64,000 nucleotides of DNA from Marisimplicoccus sp038147335 (GTDB lineage: Bacteria; Bacteroidota; Bacteroidia; Flavobacteriales; Flavobacteriaceae), in the NCBI GenBank assembly GCA_038147335.1, contig JAYQTK010000003.1:182431-246430 (forward strand). Reading direction: 5' to 3'. Position 1 is the first letter of the stretch. Each line of letters starts with the position of its first letter. The translations under genes were made by a program, and so were the position numbers. Of this stretch, positions 1 through 7,692 are shown piece after piece. A model generated the notes under the pieces. It made no database searches, had not been told where the DNA came from, and saw only the letters and a list, made by a program, of their open reading frames with translations.

Positions 1-37
1 TAAGATTTTAATAAATCTTCTTATCATAAAATTAAAG

Positions 38-223
38 CTATCCTCCTCTACCCACTTTTCTTACTCCTGAGGTTCCAGAGTTTTTAAAACCTTTATTTTG
101 ACTTTACTTTTGAATCTGAATTTGAAGAAACCTTATTCTTGATTTTGACTTTCCACCCTTAAATAATCTCTTATACATTTGTCTCGCGGTTATCATTTTT
201 GTTTCCAAAAACTTACTACCCAT
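38..223 (-). pseudogene. small basic Ser/Lys-rich protein, frame-broken
   Basis: An ATG opens a 39-codon frame (MGSKFLETKMITARQMYK...) rich in Lys and Arg. Further downstream another frame carries a Ser/Gly-rich tail ending in GTSGVRKVGRGG and a stop. Reading the two together gives a short basic protein of about 60 residues with one or two indels. I do not recognise a family. It lies just downstream of the broken metalloprotease on the same strand. The tail resembles the C-terminal part (KKRIRGGGDF) of the small ORF at 2268-2396, but the match is too short to prove relatedness. Confidence 0.25.
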
Positions 224-277
224 ATTTAACTATTTAATTGTTTTTCTAAATTATTTAATTTTTATTACCAATCATCA

Positions 278-1282
278 TTAATTGAGGCTCTGGCAAAAAT
301 GAATTACATAATTATCATAAATAGGGTCATAATAATGACCTGACTCTTGTAATCATCGTTCCAAATTTTATTTCCACTTTCATCTACCTTATATAACAAG
401 GTGAGAGATGTAACCTTCTAAGTGCCATCGGCCTTCCTTCCTGAGGGAATATCCTCTCCACTACCGTATAACATTAAAAACCCCTTCAGCAAACACTTCA
501 AATCCAGGGTTTACATCATTGTATTCATGACTAACATTAATTAATTTATGACCTAGCTCGTGGGCGATTGTTTTTCTAAATCTTTCCTCCGTTGAAAGGT
601 TTGAGCAGTGGTTATAACACCTCTAAGCTCTTCAGGAATTTGGTCAATATAGCCATATGAGGGAAATGATAGCCCTCCTTGTTCGAACAGTTTTCATCAT
701 CCAATTTCGACCTTCGGCCAAAGTCAAAATGGATAAAAACATCTTAAAAAGCTAAATTAAATATATCGTTCTTGAATTATTAATATCTTTTTCTACAATA
801 CTTCTAAAAGCATTAATTGCGTGAGTTGTGAGAATTGATGGATGCCTTTTTGAATTTTCATATAGATTAACATATTCAGTGTCAGGAATACCAGGAACCT
901 CATTAGCCTGAATTGATAAATATTTTGAATTTATATTACCTGTTTTAGCAAATAACAAGTTTAACTGTACGTCAGTAGGCTTGAAAATCTCCTTTGCAAA
1001 AAGGAAGCTTTCTATCATCTTGTTAAATGTTACTTTAGTAAATGTTGAATCCAAATTTGAAGGAAAATATATTCCAATATCAACCGTAGGCTTCCCATTT
1101 ACGAGATCACTATTTATTTGATTGATGTCAATTGAATCAATAAGGCTCCAATTAACATCAGTTGATGAATCATCATTATAATTTGAAGTAAGATTAGATG
1201 GATTTATACAGCCAGTAACCATTAAAAATATTAAGAAAACTGGCATAGTGTTTTTAGCTACTAAATTTGTGATACTGTTCAT
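278..1282 (-). pseudogene. secreted zinc metalloprotease lipoprotein, several frameshifts
   Basis: The N-terminal 176 residues read cleanly: a signal peptide with lipobox (FLIFLMVTGC) and a Ser/Asp-rich linker. The frame then closes at 752, but protein-like sequence continues in other frames. It includes a zinc-binding helix HELGHKL (HExxH at about 562-548) followed by VSHEYNDVNPGFEVFAEG, and a segment GSGEDIPSGRKADGT. The last segment ends near 278. Frame changes occur near 750, 485, 420 and 340. Full length would be about 330 residues. HExxH with a following His suggests a gluzincin/metzincin-like protease acting outside the cytoplasm, but I cannot assign the exact family. It is 4 bases downstream of the ABM-fold gene on the same strand. 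Confidence 0.5.
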
Positions 1283-1286
1283 ATGT

Positions 1287-1669
1287 CTAATTTATTCCTC
1301 CAACATAAGATTTAATAATTGGATTCATAGCTTTTATTTTTTCTTTGAATGCATCATTGATTTCTCCTAGAACAGTAAGTTTTTCTACTTTAAATAATCT
1401 CTAAATCTGAGATTTATTGGTGAACCAATAACTTTATTGCCAAGTTCTTCCCAAACGTTTGAATTTTCGAATTTTTCAATTAAAGTTGCTGTCTTATCTT
1501 CCTCATTTATAAACCACTCAAACCTAATGATACCTTCATCTTTTAGGTTAAAAAAAACAGGACATTGCTCATCTCTTATATATTGATTTACAACATCAGT
1601 ACTTTCAGTAAATGAAACATCAATAATTACAGTGACATTATTGTTTGGTGTATGTAGTTTTCTTTTCAT
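1287..1669 (-). pseudogene. antibiotic biosynthesis monooxygenase (ABM) fold protein, one frameshift
   Basis: The first 94 residues are in one frame and contain the segment RFEWFINEEDKTATLIEKFE, which matches the core of small ABM-fold (dimeric alpha-beta barrel) proteins by eye. After residue 92 the frame closes (DYLK stop). A one-base shift gives the expected continuation (FKVEKLTVLGEINDAFKEK... to YVGGIN stop), for a total near 127 residues, the normal size for this family. ABM-fold proteins are cytoplasmic homodimers, often of unknown substrate. The break lies at about 1385-1392. The gene ends 4 bases before the start of the metalloprotease, so the two probably share a transcript. Confidence 0.5.
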
Positions 1670-1736
1670 ATCTGCAATTTAGAAAAATAAAAATAAATTT
1701 ATATGTATCATTAATTGTAGTATTGAGACACTCTTG

Positions 1737-1814
1737 TTAAACTATTTTACCCTGACTTAGTCCAGCACCTAAAGCAATTCCAACTCCAATTCCAACACCC
1801 ATATTATCACTCAT
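1737..1814 (-). CDS. tiny glycine-zipper peptide (25 aa), possible fragment
   Basis: A 25-codon ORF encodes MSDNMGVGIGVGIALGAGLS plus five residues. The GxGxGxxxGxG pattern is that of glycine-zipper membrane segments common in short Bacteroidota membrane proteins. It follows directly on the truncated RNA methyltransferase fragment. It may be a genuine small membrane peptide or the preserved end of a larger broken gene. No ribosome-binding site is evident, which is usual for this phylum. Confidence 0.3.
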   Translation of the reverse strand: MSDNMGVGIGVGIALGAGLSQGKIV

Positions 1815-1832
1815 AACCCAATTCTATACCAA

Positions 1833-2217
1833 TCACAAGAAACTACAAAATAATTCAGATAATCCAAACCAATCACACAAACGAATTATTGTTCCTAAAT
1901 TTCCAGGATCACTAATTCCATCAACAGCAATTGTTGTAGATTCTTCTAAAATTTTTTTTTTATCAGGTAATTCAAATACACCCTAAAACTGGACTTGGTG
2001 AATTAAAATGAGTAATTTTTTTCATTTCCTCATCCTTGATTACATCAGCATTTTTATTAAAGTTATCCTCAGTTGAAAAAAGCATTTTATAAGGCCAACC
2101 AGCATTAATTAGCTCATTAACAACCTTTTTTCCCTCGGCAACAAAAAGTTTATTTGCTAGACGAAACTTTTTTTTATTTAATTGAAGAATTAGTTTGCGC
2201 TGGTTGTTTGAGTACAT
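1833..2217 (-). pseudogene. TrmH/SpoU-family RNA 2'-O-methyltransferase, truncated and frameshifted
   Basis: The N-terminus (MYSNNQRKLILQLNKKKFRL, then LFVAEGKKVVNELI) is the substrate-binding domain found before the SpoU knot domain. An extra G near 1981 (GGGT where GGT fits) breaks the frame. The next frame gives TTIAVDGISDPGNLGTIIRL, the knot motif 1 (DGxxDPGNLGTIxR) that binds RNA and SAM. The sequence stops at about 130 residues, whereas the family is about 240-260. The remaining half with the SAM-binding knot (motifs 2 and 3) is absent and unrelated sequence follows. Either a real deletion or an assembly join removed it. As it stands it cannot be an active methyltransferase. Confidence 0.6.
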
Positions 2218-2238
2218 ACAATAGCTAATTTAATCATA

Positions 2239-2263
2239 AAAAAAACCCCTGAAAAATCAGGGG
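2239..2263 (-). terminator. Rho-independent terminator after the 42-aa ORF
   Basis: On the minus strand the sequence acccctgatttttcaggggt is an inverted repeat of about 7 pairs followed directly by eight T residues. It lies 5 bases after the stop of the 42-residue ORF and closes the transcript that begins at the three-hairpin leader. Confidence 0.8.
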
Positions 2264-2267
2264 TATC

Positions 2268-2396
2268 TTAAATTAGAAAGTCTCCACCGCCTCTAATTCT
2301 CTTTTTTGAACTCGAGGTTGTTTTTGAATTTCTTTTTTTTAAGGCTAATGCGTGGCCTTGGTTTGGTTCCAAAGCTAACATAATCTTATCATTCAT
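2268..2396 (-). CDS. small basic protein of unknown function (42 aa)
   Basis: A 42-codon ORF starts MNDKIMLALEPNQGHALALK and ends in a Ser/Thr/Lys-rich stretch and RIRGGGDFLI. No family is recognised. It is flanked by a structured leader upstream and a strong terminator 5 bases downstream, so it is likely to be transcribed as its own short RNA of roughly 270 bases. The composition (short hydrophobic N-terminus, basic middle, Gly-Gly-Gly near the end) could fit a small RNA- or membrane-binding peptide or a peptide precursor, but nothing in the neighbourhood encodes a modifying enzyme. Confidence 0.5.
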   Translation of the reverse strand: MNDKIMLALEPNQGHALALKKRNSKTTSSSKKRIRGGGDFLI

Positions 2397-2436
2397 AATT
2401 CTAAACTTTTAAGTTAAACTTATGTAACGATTCATT

Positions 2437-2508
2437 CGGGTGCGTTCTCTCCACCCGCGACTATATTATTGAACCCAGTCCACACGGGTTGTCGATTAGA
2501 ATAATCGA
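2437..2508 (-). ncRNA. three-hairpin structured leader RNA (candidate)
   Basis: Three perfect stems occur in 72 bases: tcgatta/taatcga with a 3-base loop (2492-2508), aaccc/gggtt with a 9-base loop (2472-2490), and cgggtg/cacccg with a 9-base loop (2437-2457). They precede the 42-residue ORF on the minus strand by about 40 bases, and a terminator follows the ORF. An imperfect -7 box (TAAATTTAG, about 2511-2519) would place the transcript start just before the first stem. The plus-strand cold-shock gene has its own promoter further right, so the structure is outside its leader. I do not match it to a known riboswitch class. Confidence 0.45.
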
Positions 2509-2600
2509 TACCTAAATTTACGAAAAAAAGAGAAACTCTATCATTATCTTATTTATTGATACTTAATAAGAAAAAAGTAGGTAATGGCAGTTTATTAGTT

Positions 2601-2608
2601 TACATTTG
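2601..2608 (+). promoter_or_regulatory. promoter -7 box for cold-shock gene
   Basis: TACATTTG matches the Bacteroidota -7 consensus TAnnTTTG exactly and lies 15 bases before the ATG of the cold-shock gene, implying a very short 5' leader. No clear TTG -33 element is visible. Confidence 0.6.
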
Positions 2609-2622
2609 CACAAATTAAATTA

Positions 2623-2823
2623 ATGAGTCAAGGAATTATAAAGTTTTTTAACGAAACCAAAGGATTTGGTTTTGTTAAAGAGATTGATTCAGACACCGAA
2701 CACTTCGTTCATGTTTCTGGTCTTATAGACAGAGTATCCGAAGGAGATAAAGTCGAGTTTGAATTAATAGAAGGTAAAAAAGGTTTAAATGCAGTTAATG
2801 TAAAAGTAATCAATGATGCCTAA
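2623..2823 (+). CDS. cold-shock protein (CspA family)
   Basis: This 66-residue protein is a single OB-fold cold-shock domain that binds single-stranded RNA and DNA and acts as an RNA chaperone in the cytoplasm. Both RNA-binding motifs are present: RNP1 KGFGFV at residues 13-18 and RNP2-like HFVHVS at 27-32. The length is standard. It is monocistronic, with its own -7 box and a terminator 6 bases after the stop. The short leader lacks the long cold-box 5' UTR of E. coli cspA, so any cold regulation would have to work differently. Confidence 0.93.
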   Translation: MSQGIIKFFNETKGFGFVKEIDSDTEHFVHVSGLIDRVSEGDKVEFELIEGKKGLNAVNVKVINDA

Positions 2824-2829
2824 CAATAT

Positions 2830-2857
2830 AACCCTTCTTAACTGAGGGGTTTTTTAT
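2830..2857 (+). terminator. terminator between cspA-like gene and convergent gene
   Basis: An aaccctt/aggggtt stem with an 8-base loop is followed by a T-rich run. It closes the cold-shock transcript. The opposite-strand gene at 2838 ends inside it, so it may serve both directions. Confidence 0.7.
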
Positions 2858-3020
2858 TTTTCATTTTTCTTAATTCCGCTAAAAGAAAATTTGCTCTTTG
2901 ACTAAATGATAAAGGAGTACCTGGTTCATTTATCTTATCATATAATCTCCAATATTCTTCTTGTAATTCAATGGATATTTTTTGGTCATGTATATATGCT
3001 TCAAATTCTTTTCTAGTCAT
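2838..3020 (-). CDS. conserved-looking hypothetical protein (60 aa)
   Basis: A 60-residue soluble, charged, probably helical protein (MTRKEFEAYIHDQKISIELQ...). No domain is recognised. It is encoded 14 bases downstream of the LOG-family gene on the same strand, so it is probably its operon partner. It runs into the shared terminator of the convergent cold-shock gene. A longer plus-strand frame over the same bases has no protein-like composition and was set aside. Confidence 0.6.
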   Translation of the reverse strand: MTRKEFEAYIHDQKISIELQEEYWRLYDKINEPGTPLSFSQRANFLLAELRKMKNKKPLS

Positions 3021-3034
3021 TTACATTTGATTAG

Positions 3035-3613
3035 TTATTCATTTCTTGCAAAATTTAAGGCATCTCTATTCCAGTCATCTGTATTTTTTATTGTAGGTAG
3101 AACTTCGGTTGGATCCTCAACTATAGACCACATTTCAAGATGCCTGGTGTCCATAAAATTTTGACTAACACATCTTTCTAACATTTCTTGAAGAGGATTA
3201 TAGAATCCATTTGTATTAATGATAACTACGGGCTTTGTAAATATTCCTAATCTCTTCCATGTAATTGCTTCAATAAGTTCATCAAGAGTTCCACATCCAC
3301 CTGGCAGTGCGACAACAGCGTCTATATTTTCTAAAAATTTAGTTTTTCTCTCATGCATTGTGCTGACTATTTCTAGATCAGTAAGTCTTTTATGAGTCCA
3401 CTCGATGTCTTGCATAAATTTTGGACTAATCCCCTTAATATTGCCTCCGTTGTCAATAATAGTATCTGCAAGGTGGCCCATAAGACCATTACCTCCTCCC
3501 CCATATACAACTTGAACATTCTCTTTAATAAATTCTTTTGCTAATTTTTCAGTTGCCTCAAAATAAATTTTATCAATTTTAGAACTCGAGGAACAATAAA
3601 CACATACTTTCAT
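3035..3613 (-). CDS. LOG family nucleotide 5'-monophosphate phosphoribohydrolase
   Basis: A 192-residue protein of the TIGR00730/LOG family, which cleaves the N-glycosidic bond of nucleoside monophosphates (cytokinin riboside 5'-phosphates in plants and some bacteria; AMP in several bacterial members). The signature is intact: MHERK at residues 86-90 and PGGCGTLDE at 104-112, the phosphate-binding loop and catalytic Glu of the Rossmann-like fold. Length is normal for the small type I members. It appears to lead a two-gene unit with the 60-residue ORF behind it. The physiological substrate cannot be read from the sequence. Confidence 0.88.
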   Translation of the reverse strand: MKVCVYCSSSSKIDKIYFEATEKLAKEFIKENVQVVYGGGGNGLMGHLADTIIDNGGNIKGISPKFMQDIEWTHKRLTDLEIVSTMHERKTKFLENIDAVVALPGGCGTLDELIEAITWKRLGIFTKPVVIINTNGFYNPLQEMLERCVSQNFMDTRHLEMWSIVEDPTEVLPTIKNTDDWNRDALNFARNE

Positions 3614-3679
3614 CCAAACTAAATTATGAAATCTAAGTCAATAAATACTCTAATAATATTAAATGTGATAATTGTAGGT

Positions 3680-3874
3680 CTATATAACTAGTAGAAAAAT
3701 ATATTTCCAAACTAGATAAATAAGATGTCCAAGAATTAATCCCCAGGTTAATGCTTTTTGAACATTTTTATTTCCACCAAAAAGTTTAAACTTTCTAACT
3801 AGAATGAATGAAATAATAATACTTATAACAATCCAAAGTGCAAATGCTGTATAATCAATTATAGTAAAGTTCAT
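3680..3874 (-). CDS. small two-helix membrane protein (64 aa)
   Basis: A 64-residue protein with two hydrophobic helices (about residues 8-26 and 42-62) separated by a short basic loop KLFGGNKNVQK. No family is recognised. It begins 3 bases after the stop of the 34-residue ORF and follows the lipoprotein gene at 3997 on the same strand, so the three probably form one transcript. Confidence 0.55.
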   Translation of the reverse strand: MNFTIIDYTAFALWIVISIIISFILVRKFKLFGGNKNVQKALTWGLILGHLIYLVWKYIFLLVI

Positions 3875-3877
3875 AAA

Positions 3878-3982
3878 TCATTTTAATACAAACTCATATA
3901 GTAAGATAGTAAACAGAACACCTTTTACAAATGCAATTCTAGCAGTAAGTATGGGATTTTTTTTCATCCAATTTTTTCGCAT
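3878..3982 (-). CDS. very small membrane-associated protein (34 aa)
   Basis: An ORF of 34 codons reads MRKNWMKKNPILTARIAFVK and ends in the hydrophobic stretch GVLFTILLYEFVLK: a basic N-terminus and one short membrane segment. It sits between a lipoprotein gene (14 bases upstream) and the 64-residue membrane protein (3 bases downstream), a spacing that supports translation as part of an operon. The function is unknown. Confidence 0.45.
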   Translation of the reverse strand: MRKNWMKKNPILTARIAFVKGVLFTILLYEFVLK

Positions 3983-3996
3983 TTCTAAAAACCTTT

Positions 3997-4416
3997 TCAT
4001 TCAAAACTAATTAAATTTTCAGCTTCTTTTTTAATTCTAGATTTATTGAGAATACTGTCTTTTATTTCTGATTTTCTGTCAAATTCCTTATCGGTTACAT
4101 TTATTTTCATTCTTTCTCTGTTTACTGTGTATATTTCAAAATTATACATAGCTTGATTCAAGAACTCCAATGCTTTTATTTCGTTGTCTACACCACCTAG
4201 ACTATTGTCCAAAGCTAACGATCTTGAATATGCTGATACTATTTCATTGGCTATGAATTCATATGCCTCAATTGAAGCTCCTTCTAATTCAGGTGATTCT
4301 AATTGTTTAGTTTCATAGGTTGAATCACCTAACTGATTGTAGTTATAGCTGTCTAAGTAATATATTTCACCACCACAGCCTGTTATAAGGATTGCTAAAA
4401 AAAGTATTTTTCTCAT
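3997..4416 (-). CDS. small lipoprotein, unknown function
   Basis: A signal peptide (MRKILFLAILITGC) with lipobox ITGC marks it as an outer-envelope lipoprotein of about 139 residues. I chose the internal ATG at 4416 over one five codons earlier because it gives a compact signal peptide. The mature part is acidic and helical and contains no recognised domain. It leads the short operon with the 34- and 64-residue ORFs. Confidence 0.65.
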   Translation of the reverse strand: MRKILFLAILITGCGGEIYYLDSYNYNQLGDSTYETKQLESPELEGASIEAYEFIANEIVSAYSRSLALDNSLGGVDNEIKALEFLNQAMYNFEIYTVNRERMKINVTDKEFDRKSEIKDSILNKSRIKKEAENLISFE

Positions 4417-4443
4417 ACTTAAATTTAGCAAAATCTAATAGAA

Positions 4444-6709
4444 TTATCTAAAATTGAAGCTACTTGAGTTTTTGGTTTGCGAACTATTCCCAATAAAAAC
4501 GTTGAATTCCCCTGGTTCTGTAGCCCATTGATTTGAAGCATTATAAAATTCTAGTAATTTTTCATTAATTGTAAATTCAACTGTTTTAGTTTCACCAGGC
4601 TCTAAATCAACTAATTCAAATCCTTTTTAATTCCCTAACAGGTCTTGTTGCACTAGCATACTTATCTTGAATATAAAGTTGAACTACTTCTCTACCTTTC
4701 ACATCCCCAATATTAGAGACTGTAACTGATGCAGTAATTGATTCATCATTACTTAACTCATTCGAACTAAGAGAAATATTTGAAATTGTAAAATCTGTAT
4801 AGCTTAAACCATATCCAAATGGATACAATGGTGAATTTAGTTCATCTTGATAGTGAGACCAGAAAACACTTCCAGCATCCTCCCCGTCAGCTCCAGGTCT
4901 TCCTGTACTTTTATAGTTATAATATAAGGGCAGCTGTCCAACACTTCTGGGAAAAGACATAGGTAATTTACCACTAGGGTTAAAATCCCCATAAAGAACC
5001 TCAGCAATTGCATTTCCACTTGAAGTACCTAGGTGCCATGCCTCAACAATTGCAGGAAGATTTTCGCTGTGCCAGTTTAAGACCAATGGTCTTCCATTCA
5101 TTAAGACTAATACAATATTTTTATTGACCTTGTATACTTCCTCTAGTAGTTCTTGTTGAAATCCAGGTAAGTCAAGATTTGTCCTACTTCTTCCTTCTCC
5201 TGATTGAAACCCGTATTCTCCAAGAACCATAACAACAACATCTGCATCTCTTGCAACTCTTATAGCATTTGATATTCCTGTTTTATCAGTTTCATTAATT
5301 GAAACTTCTTCGTGGAATCCATCAGGAACTTTATTGACAAGTTTTACACCCATTGCATGAGATAATCTGTTGCCTTTATATTCTTTCATTGCCTCTAAAA
5401 CTGAAACAGCAGAGTTATTTTCTGCAGCAATTCTCCAGTTACCAAGTGGACTGTTTTTATCATCTGCTAAAGGTCCAATTAATGCAATTTTTTGACCATT
5501 TTTCTTAAGAGGAAGAATATTTCCTTCATTTTTAAGCAGAACTATAGAATGCTTAGCTACTTCTAAGGTAGCATCCAAAATTTCCTTTGAACCTGTTACA
5601 TTTTTTTCTCTCTCGTTATCTAAATACTTATAAGGATCATCAAATAAACCTAACTCATATTTAACTTTAAGTATCCTACTTACTGCATCGTCTATCTGAG
5701 ACATATTTACTTTTCCTTCATCTATAAGTTGGTTAATGTACTCTAGATAAATGTATGATTCCATATCCATATCAGAGCCACCATTTAAGGCTAGTTCACC
5801 TGCATGTTTTCTGTCTTTTGCAAAACCATGATCAATCATTTCTCTTAACGATCCCCAGTCTGAAACTACAAATCCGTCAAAATTCCAATCACCTTTTAAA
5901 ATGTCTCTTTGAAGGTATTTATCTGCAGTTGCTGGTATTCCATTTAAGTCATTAAATGAATTCATAAAAGTTTTAACTCCAGCGTCAACTGTTGCCTTAA
6001 AAGGAGGAAGAACAATATTATGTAAAGTATTAATTCCAATGTCAACTGTATTATAATCTTTACCAGATTCTGCAAATCCGTATGCTGCAAAATGTTTGGC
6101 AGTAGAAGCAATGGTTTCATAAGATGAAAGATCAGTACCTTGAAATCCTTTAACCCTAGATGCTGCAATCAAACTTCCTAAATAAGGATCTTCTCCAGCC
6201 CCTTCCATTACTCTACCCCATCTAGCATCTCTAGTAATATCTACCATTGGAGCAAATGTCCAATTTAAACCAGCAGCAGAAGCTTCTTTTGCACTCATTC
6301 TAGCAGATTTTTCAATTAAGTCCAAGTTCCAACTTGCAGATTCAGCTAGGGGAATAGGGAAAGTTGTTTTATATCCATGGATAACATCAAATCCAAAAAT
6401 AATCGGAATACCTAGCCTGGATTCCTCAACAGCTAATTTTTGAAAAGCTCTTACCTCATCTACACCTCTTACATTTAACATAGAACCAACTAATCCATTT
6501 TTAACATTTTCATATTTTACTTTTTGATCACCTCCTTCAGGAGCAGGACCAGTTGCATTATAAAATCCATTATATTGATTCATTTGGCCAATTTTTTCTT
6601 CAAGTGTCATTTGTGATAGAAGATTTTTGACCTTAGTGTCAATCTCTGAATTTGAAGTTTGACATGATATAAATATCGATGAAATTAAAAGTGGTAATAA
6701 TTTTCTCAT
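4444..6709 (-). CDS. bglX: periplasmic beta-glucosidase, GH3 (BglX-like), one frameshift
   Basis: A lipoprotein signal (MRKLLPLLISSIFISC) is followed by the two-domain GH3 catalytic fold. The nucleophile Asp is D284 in VVSDWGS, and the GH3 loop DARWGR and KHF motifs are present. A C-terminal FnIII-like domain follows. The start at 6709 is preferred over an ATG 25 codons upstream because it yields a proper lipobox. The frame closes at 4616 after RPVRELKR. One extra A in a five-A run (about 4624) explains this, and the next frame continues GFELVDLEPGETKTVEF to a stop at 4444. The sum is 754 residues, the normal BglX length. It would release glucose from beta-linked oligosaccharides. Confidence 0.88.
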
Positions 6710-6807
6710 AATTTTGTGAATTGGAAGCTTAAAGATATTAAATGTATTTAAAAAAAAATGGGCAAAACCATTGATTTTACCCATTTTATATACAGCAATC
6801 TTTTCGT

Positions 6808-7296
6808 TTAATGGTCCATGTGCATGCTATGATCCATTTTCTTACCAAGATTAAATATTGGCATCATTATACCAATAGATTTCATCATATCTGAGTGGTT
6901 ATAATATATTTTCAACATTTTATTTTTGAAAGGTTTGTATTCTAGACCAAAATAGGGTTCAGTTCCATCCATTTCCATATTCATACCCATGTTCATTCCC
7001 ATTGACATGTTAGAATTGTCACCCATTTTCATATCCATTAAACCACCTACTAGATAAAAATTACCAAGTTTATATTTTGCATTGTACATTAACATGTAAT
7101 CACTACTTTCATCATCAAACGGCGTTAACATAGCCATAGCTCCAACTGAGACTTTAGGTAGCAACATGTAGTTTAATCCAACTCCAACTTGAGTTTTTTC
7201 AGATTCAAGGTTGTAACCTCCCATAGCACCAATGTGAGCTTGAGAGTAGATACTTGTTGAAAATAGTAAAAATAAAATAATAACTAAATTTTTCAT
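6808..7296 (-). CDS. secreted Met/His-rich beta-barrel-like protein
   Basis: A 162-residue protein with a signal peptide ending ...TSIYSQ, then alternating hydrophobic strands with glycine/aromatic ends (YNLESEKTQVGVGLNYMLLP), typical of a small outer-membrane barrel. Residues 89-110 hold a Met-rich repeat (MKMGDNSNMSMGMNMGMNME) and the C-terminus is KKMDHSMHMDH. Clusters of Met and His with Asp are the hallmark of copper-binding segments, so a role in copper handling is likely, although this is inferred from composition only. It lies 6 bases downstream of a 57-residue single-helix membrane protein. Confidence 0.6.
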   Translation of the reverse strand: MKNLVIILFLLFSTSIYSQAHIGAMGGYNLESEKTQVGVGLNYMLLPKVSVGAMAMLTPFDDESSDYMLMYNAKYKLGNFYLVGGLMDMKMGDNSNMSMGMNMGMNMEMDGTEPYFGLEYKPFKNKMLKIYYNHSDMMKSIGIMMPIFNLGKKMDHSMHMDH

Positions 7297-7302
7297 ATGT
7301 AT

Positions 7303-7476
7303 TTATTTTGGAAGAGAACCGTGACGGTCGTAATAATCTTTTTCAAAGCTTACTTTTTCTTTATTAGATAAAAATAGTGATATCAAAACTAATATGGTTA
7401 CTATTACTCCAAAAACAAATATGGATGCTGTTAAGTCACCTAAAAGTAAATCTTTAATTTGGCCGTACCTATTCAT
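7303..7476 (-). CDS. small single-helix membrane protein (57 aa)
   Basis: The ORF encodes MNRYGQIKDLLLGDLTASIF, then a membrane helix (about residues 17-37) and a charged tail ending DRHGSLPK. It is followed after 6 bases by the Met/His-rich protein, so the pair is probably co-translated. No family is recognised. Its single helix with a short cytoplasmic tail recalls small accessory subunits of metal or oxidase systems, but this is only a resemblance. Confidence 0.5.
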   Translation of the reverse strand: MNRYGQIKDLLLGDLTASIFVFGVIVTILVLISLFLSNKEKVSFEKDYYDRHGSLPK

Positions 7477-7563
7477 ACAACAAACTTATTCATATAGACT
7501 TACATATTGACTTTAAGTCATATAATTAACAAAAATTTTGGATTTTAATATTAAACTAAAATC

Positions 7564-7571
7564 TACATTTG
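7564..7571 (+). promoter_or_regulatory. promoter -7 box upstream of 37-aa ORF
   Basis: TACATTTG fits TAnnTTTG exactly and lies 4 bases before the GTG of the small plus-strand ORF. Transcription from it would start at or within the first codons, suggesting a leaderless message, or that the element drives something else. Confidence 0.4.
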
Positions 7572-7575
7572 CATT

Positions 7576-7689
7576 GTGTTTAAGTATAAAAAAATCCCCA
7601 AAGAATACTATCCAGAAATACTTTTTGTGATATTCCTAATAGTTATGTTTGCAAAAGTTTATTTCATGGTTCAATTAGCAAACGCTTAA
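7576..7689 (+). CDS. putative 37-aa membrane peptide
   Basis: A GTG-initiated ORF reads VFKYKKIPKEYYPEILFVIF with the hydrophobic continuation LIVMFAKVYFMVQLANA. It has a basic, tyrosine-rich head and one membrane helix. It lies between two minus-strand genes and is preceded by an exact -7 box. It could instead be chance coding in an intergenic spacer, and no ATG is available. Confidence 0.3.
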   Translation: MFKYKKIPKEYYPEILFVIFLIVMFAKVYFMVQLANA

Positions 7690-7692
7690 ATC

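Noticed and set aside
2982..3164. Plus-strand 60-codon frame over the LOG gene region
   Set aside because: Antisense to an intact enzyme gene and a coupled small ORF; Ser/Phe-rich composition typical of antisense frames.
4837..6168. Several open frames of 60-68 codons inside the BglX-like gene on both strands
   Set aside because: They are shadows of a well-supported GH3 gene and have repetitive Leu/His composition with no motif.
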